A DNA stretch of 64,000 nt from Alphaproteobacteria bacterium (GCA_017307375.1 JAFKFH010000011.1:124001-188000); one strand, 5' to 3'. Positions 34,892 to 43,607 are shown, numbered from the stretch's first letter. Program-made: numbers and translations. Notes: generated from the letters alone by a model not told the origin.

Positions 34892-35803
34892 ATGAGCCTG
34901 TTCCAGCGCCTCAAGGCCGGCCTCACCAAGACCGCGCAATCGATCACGCAGGGCATCGGCGCGATCTTCACCAAGCGCAAGCTGGACCAGGCGGCGCTGG
35001 ACGAGCTCGAGGAAGTGCTGATCCGCGCCGATCTCGGCGTGTCGTTTTCCGAGCATGTGATCGCCGAGATCCGCCGCACCCGCTTCGACAAGGAATGCAC
35101 GCCTGAGGAAATCCGCGGGGCGCTGGCCGACGAGGTCGCCAAGCTGCTGCGCCCCTGGGCGAAGCCGCTGGCGCTCGATGCGCACAAGCCGCATGTCGTG
35201 CTGGTGGTCGGCGTCAACGGTTCGGGCAAGACGACGACGATCGGCAAGATCGCCCATCAGTTGCGGGGCGAAGGCCGCTCGGTCCTGCTGGCGGCCGGCG
35301 ACACCTTCCGCGCCGCCGCGATCGAGCAGTTGCAGGTCTGGGGCGAACGGATCGGCGCCCCGGTGGTCGCGCGCGCCGTCGGCTCCGATGCCGCGGGCCT
35401 CGCCTTCGACGCGGTCGAGCAGGCCAGACGCGAAGGGCGCGACGTCGTGCTGATCGACACCGCCGGCCGGCTGCAGAACAAGGCCAACCTGATGGCCGAG
35501 CTGGAGAAGGTGATCCGGGTGATCCGGAAGATCGAGCCGACCGCACCGCATTCGGTGCTGCTGGTGCTCGACGCCACGACCGGGCAGAACGCGATCACCC
35601 AGGTCGAGGTGTTCAAGCAGGTCGCCGCCGTCACCGGCCTCGTGATCACCAAGCTGGACGGCACCGCCCGCGGCGGGGTGCTGGTGCCGATCGTCGAGAA
35701 GCACGGCCTGCCCGTCCACTTCATCGGCGTCGGCGAGAAGGCCGACGATCTGCAGCCGTTCGACGCCGACAGCTTCGCCCGCGCGCTGGCCGGTGCCGAA
35801 TAG
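34892..35803 (+). CDS. ftsY: Signal recognition particle receptor FtsY
   Basis: SRP receptor GTPase that docks ribosome-nascent chains at the inner membrane. With 303 residues it is the short form: the acidic A domain is missing and the protein is essentially the NG domain. G1 is GVNGSGKTTT, G3 is IDTAGR, G4 is TKLDG, and the insertion-box segment AAGDTFRAAAIEQL is intact. An N-terminal amphipathic helix (MSLFQRLKAGLTKTAQ) probably provides membrane contact. It ends three bases before the convergent TRAP permease gene. In related genomes yciB commonly follows; here it is 12 kb away. Confidence 0.96.
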   Translation: MSLFQRLKAGLTKTAQSITQGIGAIFTKRKLDQAALDELEEVLIRADLGVSFSEHVIAEIRRTRFDKECTPEEIRGALADEVAKLLRPWAKPLALDAHKPHVVLVVGVNGSGKTTTIGKIAHQLRGEGRSVLLAAGDTFRAAAIEQLQVWGERIGAPVVARAVGSDAAGLAFDAVEQARREGRDVVLIDTAGRLQNKANLMAELEKVIRVIRKIEPTAPHSVLLVLDATTGQNAITQVEVFKQVAAVTGLVITKLDGTARGGVLVPIVEKHGLPVHFIGVGEKADDLQPFDADSFARALAGAE

Positions 35804-35806
35804 CCG

Positions 35807-37090
35807 CTACATCTGCGACGGCAGCCACAGGATCAGCGACGGGAACGCGACCATCGCCGCGATCACCAGGAGGTGGGCGACGAAATGCGGTAGCGACCCG
35901 TGGAACACCTCCGCGGTCGGACAGCCCGAATAGCGCGCGACGATGAAGCAGTTCAGCCCGATCGGCGGGGTGATCATGCCGATCTCGGCCGTCACGATCT
36001 TGACGACCCCGAACCACAGGGGATCGAAGCCCAGCGACTTCACCAGCGGCAGCACGATCGGCACGGTCAGCACCAGGATCGCCATCTGGTCCATGAAGGC
36101 GCCGAGCACGATATAGCCGAGCAAGAGCAGGATGATGATCACCCAGCGCGACAGGCCGAGGGTGGAAACCCAGGCCAGCAAGTCCTGCGTCGCATGGGTC
36201 ATCACGAAGAAATAGCCGAAGATCTGCGCCCCGAGCAGGATCATCGCCAGCATGCAGCTGCCGTAGGCGGCCTTGAGCAATGCGCCGCGCAGCGCCGGCC
36301 AGGTCAGCCGTCCCGCCTTCCAGACCAGCAGGAAGGCACCGAAGGCACCGATGCCCGAAGCCTCGGTCGGCGTGGCCACACCGGTATAGATCACGACGGT
36401 CACGAGGCCGAACAGGAACAGCATCGGCCCGACCTGGCGCAGCAGCAGCAGGCGCTCGCGCAACGGGACCCGCGCGGTCGGCGGCGCCCGGCGCGGATCC
36501 TGCCAGACCAGGAACCAGACCGTGGCCATGATGGTCAGCGTGACCAGCAACCCGGGGATCAGCCCGCCGATCAACAGCTTGCCGATATTGACCTCGGCCA
36601 GCAGGCCATAGATCACCAGCGCGACCGAGGGCGGGATCAGCATGGCAAGCGTGCCGGAAATGGCGACGACGCCGGCGGCCATCCGCCTTTCGTAGCCCTG
36701 CTTCAGCATCGCCGGCAGGCTGGTCGCCGACAGCGTCGCGGCCGAGGCGGTCGAGGTGCCGCAGATCGCGCCGAACCCGGCGCCGGCAATCGCGGTGGCC
36801 ATGCCAAGCCCGCCGCGCACGCCGCCTACCCAGGCTGCCGCGGCCCGGAACAGCCCGTCGACCACGCCGGAAAGCAGCACCAGTTCCGCCATCAGCAGGA
36901 ACATCGGGATGGTGATCAACTCGTAGGACGAGACGCCGGAGAACGGCGCGGTCTGGAAGACGCCCAGCACGACCGACGGGCCGCCGATCAGCCACAGCCC
37001 GAGCGCCCCGGCCCCGGCCATCGCAAAACCGACCGGCGTGCCGATCGCCAGCAGCGCGAACAGGACAAGCAGTCCGATTGCCAGGATCAT
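35807..37090 (-). CDS. dctM: TRAP transporter large permease (DctM type)
   Basis: The 12-helix, 427-residue membrane subunit of a tripartite ATP-independent transporter. Family signatures include PMFLLMAELVLLSGV, GTSTASAATLSATSLPAM and MITPPIGLNCFI. The ATG at 37090 overlaps the small-subunit stop (ATGA). Acts with DctQ and DctP in sodium- or proton-driven uptake of a carboxylate-like substrate, which is not identified. Last gene of the operon. Confidence 0.95.
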   Translation of the reverse strand: MILAIGLLVLFALLAIGTPVGFAMAGAGALGLWLIGGPSVVLGVFQTAPFSGVSSYELITIPMFLLMAELVLLSGVVDGLFRAAAAWVGGVRGGLGMATAIAGAGFGAICGTSTASAATLSATSLPAMLKQGYERRMAAGVVAISGTLAMLIPPSVALVIYGLLAEVNIGKLLIGGLIPGLLVTLTIMATVWFLVWQDPRRAPPTARVPLRERLLLLRQVGPMLFLFGLVTVVIYTGVATPTEASGIGAFGAFLLVWKAGRLTWPALRGALLKAAYGSCMLAMILLGAQIFGYFFVMTHATQDLLAWVSTLGLSRWVIIILLLLGYIVLGAFMDQMAILVLTVPIVLPLVKSLGFDPLWFGVVKIVTAEIGMITPPIGLNCFIVARYSGCPTAEVFHGSLPHFVAHLLVIAAMVAFPSLILWLPSQM

Positions 37091-37650
37091 TCCGTCCCCA
37101 TCGCATGGGCCCGTTCGGGCGCAGGTATGTATTCCCGTCCGGTGACGATGCCGGCAACTTCGGCCACCGCGTGCAATGCCAGCCGCAGCGCCAGCAGACC
37201 CGAGCCGAACGGCACCAGGGCCAGGGCCGGCCAGGTCGGCCAGGCATAGGCACCGCTGAGCCGGTCGCCGTCGACAAAGGCGGTGACGGCCGCCTGCCAA
37301 CCGGCGGTGGCGATCAGCAGGAAGACGACGAGCCCGACCAGGTGGGTGACGAGGTCGGCATAGCGCCGGCTGCGCCGCGGCATCGCGCCGTGCAGGATGT
37401 CGACGTTGATATGGGCGCCCACCCCGTAGGCGCCCGATACGACGAGGTAGAACAACGCCACCATCAGATAGGTGCCGATCAGGTCGTAGGACCAGCCGAA
37501 CGGGCGGTTGAAGGCATAGCGCATGGTGACGTCGGCGACGACGATCGCCATGATCGCAAACAGGCAGACGACGGCGACCAGCCCGGCCGCCGCTTCGACC
37601 GCCGCGATCGCGCGGAAGACCGGCCCGGCGGGCCGGGCGGCGGGGGTCAC
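37087..37650 (-). CDS. dctQ: TRAP transporter small permease (DctQ type)
   Basis: A 187-residue, four-helix inner-membrane protein. The family motif ADVTMRYAFNRPFGWSYDL is clear, followed by GAHINVDIL. Its GTG start overlaps the dctP stop (GTGA) and its stop overlaps the dctM start, so all three TRAP genes are translationally coupled. Confidence 0.93.
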   Translation of the reverse strand: MTPAARPAGPVFRAIAAVEAAAGLVAVVCLFAIMAIVVADVTMRYAFNRPFGWSYDLIGTYLMVALFYLVVSGAYGVGAHINVDILHGAMPRRSRRYADLVTHLVGLVVFLLIATAGWQAAVTAFVDGDRLSGAYAWPTWPALALVPFGSGLLALRLALHAVAEVAGIVTGREYIPAPERAHAMGTE

Positions 37651-38681
37651 TTCGGAACCTGGGCGACGGCGTCGGTGAAGGCCTTGAGCACCGCCGATCC
37701 CTTCTTGCCGCGATCGTCGAGTTCCTTGGCCCAGGCGGCGTTGACCCCCTGCATCCGGCCCTCGATCTCCTGCCGTGCCTTGTCGTCGACGGCCACGAAC
37801 GCCATGCCCTTGCCGGTCAGGGTCTTGCGGGTGTCGACATAGTGCTGTTCGAGCAGCTTGCAGGCGGCGGCAACCTGCGTGTCGGCCACCTCGTCCATCG
37901 CCTTGCGCGTCTCGGGCGGCAGTTTCTGCCACAGCTCGTTGCGCATCACCCAGGTCATCACGAAGCTGCCGTAGGACACCTTGTCGGTCGAATACTTGAC
38001 GATGTCCTCCATGCCGTAGGCCAGCACGCTTTCCACCGCATAGAACGCGCCGTCCACCGTGCGCCGCGACAGCGCCTCGTAGATGTCGGGCGCGGCGATC
38101 CGCGTCGGCACGGCGCCGAGGGCACGGGCGGTCAGGTCCATCGCCGAGCCGGTCGAGCGCAGCTTCCGCCCCTCGAAATCCTTCAGCGTGGCCAACGGCT
38201 TGTCGGGAGTCAGGATGACGTAGGGCGACAGCACCAGGGCCAGCAGCAGGCGTAGCTTGTTGGGGGCAAAATCGCCCTGGGCGATCAGCCCGTCGCCACG
38301 GCCGAGCTTCCAGTAGGCCATGGTGCCCTGGCAAGCCGTCTCGAAGGCTGCCGGCAGCTGCGCCACCTCGGAATGCGGCATCTTGTTGCCGGTCACGTAG
38401 GACGGGCCGACATAGCCGATATCGATCACGCCGGTCTGAGACAACGCCATCAGGTCGGCGGCCTTGCCCAGCTGCTGGGCCGGGAAGCGTTCGACCGAGA
38501 CGGCACCGTTGCTGCGTTTGGCGACCTCGTCGATCCAGGGCTGGACCAGGAAGCGGATGGCGAAATGCTCGGTCGGCAGCGAATCGGCGAGCTTGAGCTT
38601 GATCGGCGCTGCCCCCTGCGCCAGGGCCGACCCGGCATAGAGCGAGGCGGCCAGGACGATCGTCGTCCAGCGGAACTTCAT
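37647..38681 (-). CDS. dctP: TRAP transporter periplasmic binding protein (DctP type)
   Basis: Extracytoplasmic solute receptor of 344 residues. Signal peptide (MKFRWTTIVLAASLYAGSAL, cleavage after ALA), then the DctP fold with LADSLPTEHFAIRFLVQPW, FPAQQLGKAADLM and the carboxylate-binding region around LKDFEGRKLRSTGSAMD, which holds the conserved arginine. GGGAGGAG precedes the ATG. First gene of the TRAP operon; a promoter containing a perfect palindrome lies upstream, shared with the divergent IclR gene. Confidence 0.94.
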   Translation of the reverse strand: MKFRWTTIVLAASLYAGSALAQGAAPIKLKLADSLPTEHFAIRFLVQPWIDEVAKRSNGAVSVERFPAQQLGKAADLMALSQTGVIDIGYVGPSYVTGNKMPHSEVAQLPAAFETACQGTMAYWKLGRGDGLIAQGDFAPNKLRLLLALVLSPYVILTPDKPLATLKDFEGRKLRSTGSAMDLTARALGAVPTRIAAPDIYEALSRRTVDGAFYAVESVLAYGMEDIVKYSTDKVSYGSFVMTWVMRNELWQKLPPETRKAMDEVADTQVAAACKLLEQHYVDTRKTLTGKGMAFVAVDDKARQEIEGRMQGVNAAWAKELDDRGKKGSAVLKAFTDAVAQVPK

Positions 38682-38759
38682 GCTGTCTCCTCCCGCGGCT
38701 CTGTTTTGCGATGGCGGCCGCCACCGGCCATCTTACGGACCGGATTTCGTCTATCAATC

Positions 38760-38788
38760 TGAATATCGTTCATATATATGAACATCAA
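38760..38788 (-). promoter_or_regulatory. Predicted dctPQM promoter
   Basis: On the minus strand TTGATG (38788-38783), a 17-base spacer and TATTCA (38765-38760). The spacer is filled almost exactly by the 16-bp palindrome at 38768-38783, which would let a bound regulator block RNA polymerase directly. Confidence 0.45.
38768..38783. promoter_or_regulatory. Candidate IclR operator, perfect 16-bp palindrome
   Basis: GTTCATATATATGAAC is a perfect palindrome in the 125-base gap between dctP and the IclR gene, 23 bases before the IclR start. IclR-family proteins bind palindromes of about this length. Outer arms ATCGTT (38765-38770) and AACGAT (38787-38792) extend the symmetry imperfectly. The position suggests control of both the TRAP operon and the regulator itself. 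Confidence 0.6.
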
Positions 38789-38806
38789 CGATTCCGATGG
38801 TGCTTG

Positions 38807-39598
38807 ATGGACAGCAGTCCGCTACCGCCGCCGCGTTCAGTCGAACGGGTGCTCGAAATCCTCATGCTGCTCTCGGCCGGTGCCGAGGGGCAAACGCTGG
38901 CCCAGCTCGGCCAGGCGATGCGCATTCCGAAAAGCAGCCTGCTGAACCTGCTGCGGGCGCTGGTCCTTTCCGGCCACGTGATGCATCACGAAGGCCTCTA
39001 TCATCTCGGCCCCCGCGCCTTCGAGCTGGCCTCCGGCATTCTCGCCCGCCGGCGCTTCCCCGAGGTCGCGCGACCGATCCTCAAGCGCCTGGTCGAGATC
39101 TCCGGCGAGACCGCGCTGATCGGGGTGCTGACCGACGACGGCGAGGAAGTCACCTATATCGACAAGATGGAATCGCCCAAGGCGCTGCGCTTTGCCGCGA
39201 CGATCGGCCATCGCCGGCCGCTCTATTGTTCGTCGAGCGGCCGGGTGCTGCTCGCCTATCAGCCGGCGGCGCGGATCGACGCCTATATCCGTCGCGTCAA
39301 GCTGGTCCGGCTGACCGAGCACACGATGATCGACCGTCGCCGCCTGCGCGACGAGATCGCCGCGGTCAGGCGCGCCGGGGTCTCGGTCACGGTCGACCAG
39401 GCGACCGAAGGCGTGACCGGTTTCGCCGCGCCGATCTTCAACGCCGCCGGCGCGGTAATGGCCAGCGTGGTGTTCGCCGCGCCCTCGGTGCGCGTCGAGG
39501 AACGGATCGAGGCGCTATGCCGCCTGGCCCGGCAGATGGGGGCCGAGATCACCGCGGTCATGGGCGGCGTGCCGCCGGCCTCCGACGGATCAGCGTAG
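38807..39598 (+). CDS. IclR-family transcriptional regulator
   Basis: A 263-residue regulator: winged helix-turn-helix in about residues 8-65 (SVERVLEILMLLSAGAEGQT to LLNLLRALVLSGHV) and an IclR effector domain after it (LIGVLTDDGEEVTYIDKMES, HRRPLYCSSSGRVLLAY, GVTGFAAPIFN). I use the ATG at 38807 (MDSSPLPPPRSVERV); an earlier in-frame ATG adds 32 unlikely residues that cover the operator. Divergent from the TRAP operon, which it probably controls in response to the transported compound or a product of it. Its 3' end overlaps the NIPSNAP gene by nine bases. Confidence 0.93.
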   Translation: MDSSPLPPPRSVERVLEILMLLSAGAEGQTLAQLGQAMRIPKSSLLNLLRALVLSGHVMHHEGLYHLGPRAFELASGILARRRFPEVARPILKRLVEISGETALIGVLTDDGEEVTYIDKMESPKALRFAATIGHRRPLYCSSSGRVLLAYQPAARIDAYIRRVKLVRLTEHTMIDRRRLRDEIAAVRRAGVSVTVDQATEGVTGFAAPIFNAAGAVMASVVFAAPSVRVEERIEALCRLARQMGAEITAVMGGVPPASDGSA

Positions 39599-40270
39599 CC
39601 AGGATCGCGCGGTCGGCGTCAGCACCGCGATATCGACCGGCTGCGTCAAATGGCTGGCGATGACGGCCCGCGACGCCGCCGCGTCCGCTTCGACCAACCG
39701 CGAGAACCAGACCAGCACGGTCTCGCCGCTCCGCACCGGCAGGCGCGGAAACGTGTTCTCGGCCGCCTCGGTGACGAAGCAGGCGAGAACCGGGGCGCCC
39801 GCCGTGGCGAGAGCGGGTGCGATCTCCGTCTCGAACCGGCTGATCAACGCATGGTCGGCCGGCTCATCGAGGTGGCAGACACATGCGGCCATGACCCCTT
39901 CGGACAAGGCACCGCTGCCCGGCGCCGGCCGCGGCAATGCCGGCGTGCCAAATCCGCCGCCGGGCCGGGCGGGCCGCAGCAGGAAGACATTGCTCGAATC
40001 AATCATCGTGCCGTTGGCTTCGTCGCGGTGCCGCGCCCAGACCGGTCCGCCATAGAACGCGGTCAGCGAGGCCTTGCGCGCGGCCATGTCGGGAAAACCG
40101 CGCAGCCAGACGAAGCTGTCGGGATCGCCCAGGTCGCGGAACTGGCCGATCACGGTCATCCCGGTCGCCTCCTGCGCTTCCACGAATTCGCGGTCGAACA
40201 GCGCGATCAGATCGTCCCGGCGGCCGGGATGCAACGCATAGCGGCGCAGTTCGACGATTGGGCTCAGCAT
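39590..40270 (-). CDS. NIPSNAP-family protein
   Basis: A 226-residue protein with the NIPSNAP ferredoxin-like fold: VELRRYALHPGRRDDLIALF at the start, MTVIGQFRDLGDPDSFVWLR, FYGGPVWARHRDEANGTM, and a second, weaker half after residue 125. The ATG at 40270 has AGGAG upstream. Function of bacterial members is poorly known. It is divergent from a TetR regulator, with two operator-like repeats between, so TetR control is likely. Confidence 0.9.
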   Translation of the reverse strand: MLSPIVELRRYALHPGRRDDLIALFDREFVEAQEATGMTVIGQFRDLGDPDSFVWLRGFPDMAARKASLTAFYGGPVWARHRDEANGTMIDSSNVFLLRPARPGGGFGTPALPRPAPGSGALSEGVMAACVCHLDEPADHALISRFETEIAPALATAGAPVLACFVTEAAENTFPRLPVRSGETVLVWFSRLVEADAAASRAVIASHLTQPVDIAVLTPTARSWLR

Positions 40271-40285
40271 CGCTTTCTCCTCATA

Positions 40286-40314
40286 TTTACAGACCGGTTG
40301 TCCGGTTTTAAAAC
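40286..40314 (+). promoter_or_regulatory. Predicted promoter of the TetR gene
   Basis: TTTACA (40286-40291, 5/6), a 17-base spacer and TAAAAC (40309-40314, 4/6). Operator repeat 1 sits in the spacer. On the other strand a perfect TTGACA (40338-40333) would serve the NIPSNAP gene, with operator repeat 2 between it and a poor -10. Confidence 0.45.
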
Positions 40315-40332
40315 AAACCAGTTGTCCGGTCT
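40291..40332. promoter_or_regulatory. Twin TetR operator repeats
   Basis: Two copies of ACCRGTTGTCCGGT (40293-40306 and 40317-40330), 24 bp apart, lie in the 85-base NIPSNAP/TetR gap. Each is an imperfect inverted repeat with ACCGG/CCGGT arms. The outermost AGACCGG (40291-40297) and CCGGTCT (40326-40332) are also complementary, making the whole 42 bp roughly symmetric. This is the usual position and form of an autoregulatory TetR site. Confidence 0.65.
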
Positions 40333-40355
40333 TGTCAATGGAATAGAGTGCTGCA

Positions 40356-40928
40356 ATGGCAAAGCGCACCAACGATCCCGAGGGGCTGCGCCGCCGCGTG
40401 CTCGACGTGGCGGCCGAGGCATTCCAGCGCCAGGGCTATCACGCCACCGGCATGCATGACCTGATGCGGCAGGCCGGGGTCACCGGCGGCGCGCTCTACC
40501 ATCATTTCCCGACCAAGAAGGCGCTGGGCCTGGCCGTCATTGCCGAACGCGTCGCCCCCCAGGTGCAGGAAACCTGGATCGATCCGGTGCTGGCGGCACC
40601 GAGCACCGCCGCAGGCATCCGCGCCGTGCTGGCCGACATCATCGCCGGCCTCGATGCGCGCGGGGCGGTCTCGGGTTGCCCGCTGAACAACCTGGCACTG
40701 GAACTGTCGTTGTCGGACATTGATTTCCGCGCGGAAATCCAGGCCGTGTTTGCACGCTGGCGCGGTGCCCTGGCCGGCAAACTGCGCGCCGAGGGCCGGC
40801 AGGACGCGGAAGCGCTTGCAGCCTTCGTCGTCGCCGCCTATTCCGGCGCGATGGCGATGGCCAAGGCCGACCAGACATCGGACGCGCTGGCCGTCTGCGC
40901 CGGCCAGTTCGACGCGCTGCTGGGTTGA
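40356..40928 (+). CDS. TetR-family transcriptional regulator
   Basis: A 190-residue repressor. The helix-turn-helix is in about residues 10-56 (VLDVAAEAFQRQGYHATGMH, then QAGVTGGALYHHFPTKKAL). The C-terminal half has CPLNNLALELSLSDIDFRAE, like the LmrA/YxaF-type ligand domain with its conserved cysteine (GCPLNN). Divergent from the NIPSNAP gene and probably its repressor through the twin repeats. The ligand is unknown. Confidence 0.93.
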   Translation: MAKRTNDPEGLRRRVLDVAAEAFQRQGYHATGMHDLMRQAGVTGGALYHHFPTKKALGLAVIAERVAPQVQETWIDPVLAAPSTAAGIRAVLADIIAGLDARGAVSGCPLNNLALELSLSDIDFRAEIQAVFARWRGALAGKLRAEGRQDAEALAAFVVAAYSGAMAMAKADQTSDALAVCAGQFDALLG

Positions 40929-41003
40929 CAAGCGACCGGCGCGGGCGTCCAGTCCATCCGCCGCCGCAATTGCGGCCCCTCCCCCAACATGTCAGGACAT
41001 CGG

Positions 41004-41411
41004 ATGCACAGTGCACGTTGCGCCTGTGGTGCGCTTACCTTGTCGCTGCCCGGGCCGTCGCCGTTGGTGGTCGCCTGCCACTGCATCGACTGCCAGCGAC
41101 GGACCGGCAGCGCCTTCGGCCTCGGCGCCTTCCATCCCGCCGAGGCTGTCACGATTTCCGGGCCGACCACCACCTATACCCGCATCGCCGCAAGTGGCGG
41201 CCGGGTTCGCAACCATTTCTGCCCGACCTGCGGATCGACGGTGTACTGGCAGGCCGAGAACCTGCCCGGCTGGATCGGCGTCGCCGTCGGCGCGTTGGCC
41301 GACCCGACCCACCCCGCCCCGTCCCGGTCGGTGTTCGAGCAATCGAAACACGGCTGGGTCGAGATCGCCGGTGCCGGGCATTTCCCGCAAGGCAGCGGGC
41401 TGCGCCGCTGA
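41004..41411 (+). CDS. GFA-family zinc protein (second copy)
   Basis: A 135-residue GFA-fold protein with ligands in CACGALTL, ACHCIDCQRRTG and FCPTCGSTVYW. I prefer the ATG at 41004, seven bases after AGGA, to the ATG at 40989, which has no ribosome site. It is diverged from the GFA protein at 8754 and is not an adjacent duplicate. It ends seven bases before the convergent DNA repair gene. No substrate can be assigned. Confidence 0.88.
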   Translation: MHSARCACGALTLSLPGPSPLVVACHCIDCQRRTGSAFGLGAFHPAEAVTISGPTTTYTRIAASGGRVRNHFCPTCGSTVYWQAENLPGWIGVAVGALADPTHPAPSRSVFEQSKHGWVEIAGAGHFPQGSGLRR

Positions 41412-41418
41412 CCTGCCC

Positions 41419-41988
41419 TCACGCCGCCTCGGCGGCCAGCAGCGCCCGCTTTACCTCGATCCCCCAGCGATAGCCGCCCAGCCCGCCATCGCCACGCCGC
41501 ACCCGATGGCAAGGCACGGCGACGGCGATCGGATTGGCCGCGCAGGCGCGCGCCACCGCCCGCGCCGCCCGCGGCGCGCCAAGTCGACCGGCAAGCTCGG
41601 CGTAGCTGATCGTCCGGCCGGCGGGTATGGCGCACAGGGCCCGCCAGACGCGGCGTTCGAAATCGCTACCCTGCGGATCGAGCGGCAGGTCCAGCCCTCG
41701 GGCGGGATCGGCGATGCAGGCCTCGACCTTCGCCAGCCAGCCGGCGGGCAGTTCGTCGCGCTGCCCGATCAGGGCACGGGGCAGTCGGCGCCGCAGATCG
41801 GCGACGAGTGCTTCCGCATCCGTACCCGGCAGCACGGCGCAGATGCCCGATGGCGTGGCCGCCACCAGAACGGGACCGAGCGCGCTGCGGCCGATCGCAT
41901 GCCTTACCGCGATCGGCATGGCCCTCCCTCGCGGCAGGTGGCGGACAAGGCGGATGGCCGATTTCGTCTCTTCCGTCTTCGAAGGCAT
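41419..41988 (-). CDS. Methylated-DNA--protein-cysteine methyltransferase
   Basis: Suicide DNA repair protein of the Ogt/Ada-C family, 189 residues. The acceptor cysteine is in IAVAVPCHRVRRGDG, the DNA-binding helix is ARAVARACAANP, and FERRVWRALCAIPAGRTISY opens the domain. Removes alkyl groups from O6 of guanine. The ATG at 41988 has AGGA eight bases upstream; an in-frame ATG 23 codons later is an alternative. No Ada-type N-terminal domain. Confidence 0.92.
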   Translation of the reverse strand: MPSKTEETKSAIRLVRHLPRGRAMPIAVRHAIGRSALGPVLVAATPSGICAVLPGTDAEALVADLRRRLPRALIGQRDELPAGWLAKVEACIADPARGLDLPLDPQGSDFERRVWRALCAIPAGRTISYAELAGRLGAPRAARAVARACAANPIAVAVPCHRVRRGDGGLGGYRWGIEVKRALLAAEAA

Positions 41989-42159
41989 GACATCATTCCT
42001 ATGGCTGTCTGATCCATCGAACCTGGCATGGCGGCGCTTCCCGCGCTGTCCGCTGCATGTCGTTCAATTCGACCGAATTGCCCGGCATGAAGCGGAGTGC
42101 CGCGACGATCGCCCACGATCAGTCTGCGCTTCCCGCTCATCCTTCGAGGAGGAACTCCG

Positions 42160-42918
42160 ATGACTGCCCTGAACCACAAGGTCGCGTTGATCGCAGGCGC
42201 CTCCTCCGGCATCGGCCGGGCGACGGCCAGGCTGTTCGCCGCCGAAGGGGCGCGGGTGGTCGTGGGCGCCCGCCGCAAGGCCGAACTCGACAGCCTCGTC
42301 GGCGAACTCGGCCCCGACCGCGCGGTCGCGCTGGCCGGGGACGTCACCGACGAATCCTATGCCCGGTCATTGGTCGCGCTGGCGGTCGAGCACTTCGGCG
42401 GTCTCGACATCGCCTTCAACAATGCCGCGACGATCCATCCGATGGGCCCGACCCCCGGCATCGCCGCCGAAGACTGGCGCCATGCCGTCGAAACCAACCT
42501 GACCTCGGCCTTCCTGGGCGCCAAGCATCAGATCCCGGCGATGCTGGCACGCGGCGCCGGCTCGCTGATCTTCACCTCGACCTTCGTCGGCTACACGGTG
42601 GGCTTCCCCGGCGTCGCCGCCTATGCCGCCTCCAAGTCCGGGCTGATCGGACTGACCCAGGCGCTGGCGGTGGAATACGGGCGCGACCACCTGCGGGTCA
42701 ACGCGATCCTGCCCGGCGCCACCGACACCGAAATGGCACGCGCGATGAACGGAACGCAGGAAGCCCGCGACTTCATCACCAGCCTCTATCCGATGCGCCG
42801 CTGGGCGACGGCCGACGAGATCGCACGCTCGGTGCTCTATCTTGCGTCGGATGCGTCGAGCTTCACCACCGGCAGCGCCCTGCTGGCCGATGGCGGCGTC
42901 TCGGTGAACCGGACCTAA
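42160..42918 (+). CDS. SDR-family oxidoreductase
   Basis: Short-chain dehydrogenase/reductase of 252 residues. The cofactor motif is GASSGIGR, NNAA is at about 88-91, the catalytic YAASK follows SLIFTSTFVGYTVG, and LPGATDTEMARAM comes after. An AGGAGG ribosome site lies before the ATG. The cofactor is likely NADP(H), given Arg residues after the second strand (GARRKAEL); the substrate is unknown. Its stop overlaps the stop of the convergent WYL regulator (CTAA). Confidence 0.92.
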   Translation: MTALNHKVALIAGASSGIGRATARLFAAEGARVVVGARRKAELDSLVGELGPDRAVALAGDVTDESYARSLVALAVEHFGGLDIAFNNAATIHPMGPTPGIAAEDWRHAVETNLTSAFLGAKHQIPAMLARGAGSLIFTSTFVGYTVGFPGVAAYAASKSGLIGLTQALAVEYGRDHLRVNAILPGATDTEMARAMNGTQEARDFITSLYPMRRWATADEIARSVLYLASDASSFTTGSALLADGGVSVNRT

Positions 42919-43607
42919 CCCTCGGCGATCCAGTCCCGGCTGCGCCGCCAGCGATGGCGCAAGGCGGCGGGACGTTCCGGGTAGCGATCGTCCAGGAATG
43001 TCGCTGCCGTGACCCGATCGGTACGGAAGCTGCGGAAGTCCTGGCGCAGTTCGCACCAGGCAAACAGCAGGCGCACCGCGGCGAGGTAACCGATCGTGAC
43101 CGGCCAGACCGTGCGCTCGCTGTCGCGCCCCTGCTCGTCGCGATAGCGCAGGGCGATCTTGCGGCCGGCGCGGATCGCCGCACGGACCGCGGCAATGTCG
43201 ATCGTGTCGACCGGATGATTCCAGGCCGGGGCGGTGCCGGCCGTCGGTTCCAGCACGAAGGGCCGCAGCCGCTCAGGCACGGCGGCGGCGATCTTGGCAA
43301 TCAGGTCGCCTGCAGCCTTGGCCAGGACCGGATCGCCGCGCCCGGCCACCCACTGCGCGCCCAGCACGGCGGCCTCGATCTCGTCGGGTGTCAGCATCAG
43401 CGGCGGCATGTCGAAGCCGCCTTCGAGCACGTAGCCCAGCCCGGCCTCGCCGCGGATCGGCACGCGCTGGCCGATCAGGGTCTGGATATCCCGATAGATC
43501 GTGCGCCTGGACGTCTCGAGTTCGGCGGCAACGGCATCCGCGGTCACCGGGCCGCGGGCGCGGCGCAGGATCTGGATGATCTGGAACAGGCGGTCGGCCG
43601 GGCGCAT
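42915..43607 (-). CDS. WYL-domain transcriptional regulator
   Basis: A 230-residue regulator of the YafY type: winged helix (RLFQIIQILRRARGPVTADA, ELETSRRTIYRDIQTL) followed by a WYL-type ligand domain (IRAGRKIALRYRDEQGRDSE, FAWCELRQDFRSFRTDRV). I chose the ATG at 43607 because GGGAG lies eight bases before it. Such regulators often control an adjacent gene; the convergent SDR gene is the nearest but shares no promoter with it. Confidence 0.92.
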   Translation of the reverse strand: MRPADRLFQIIQILRRARGPVTADAVAAELETSRRTIYRDIQTLIGQRVPIRGEAGLGYVLEGGFDMPPLMLTPDEIEAAVLGAQWVAGRGDPVLAKAAGDLIAKIAAAVPERLRPFVLEPTAGTAPAWNHPVDTIDIAAVRAAIRAGRKIALRYRDEQGRDSERTVWPVTIGYLAAVRLLFAWCELRQDFRSFRTDRVTAATFLDDRYPERPAALRHRWRRSRDWIAEG

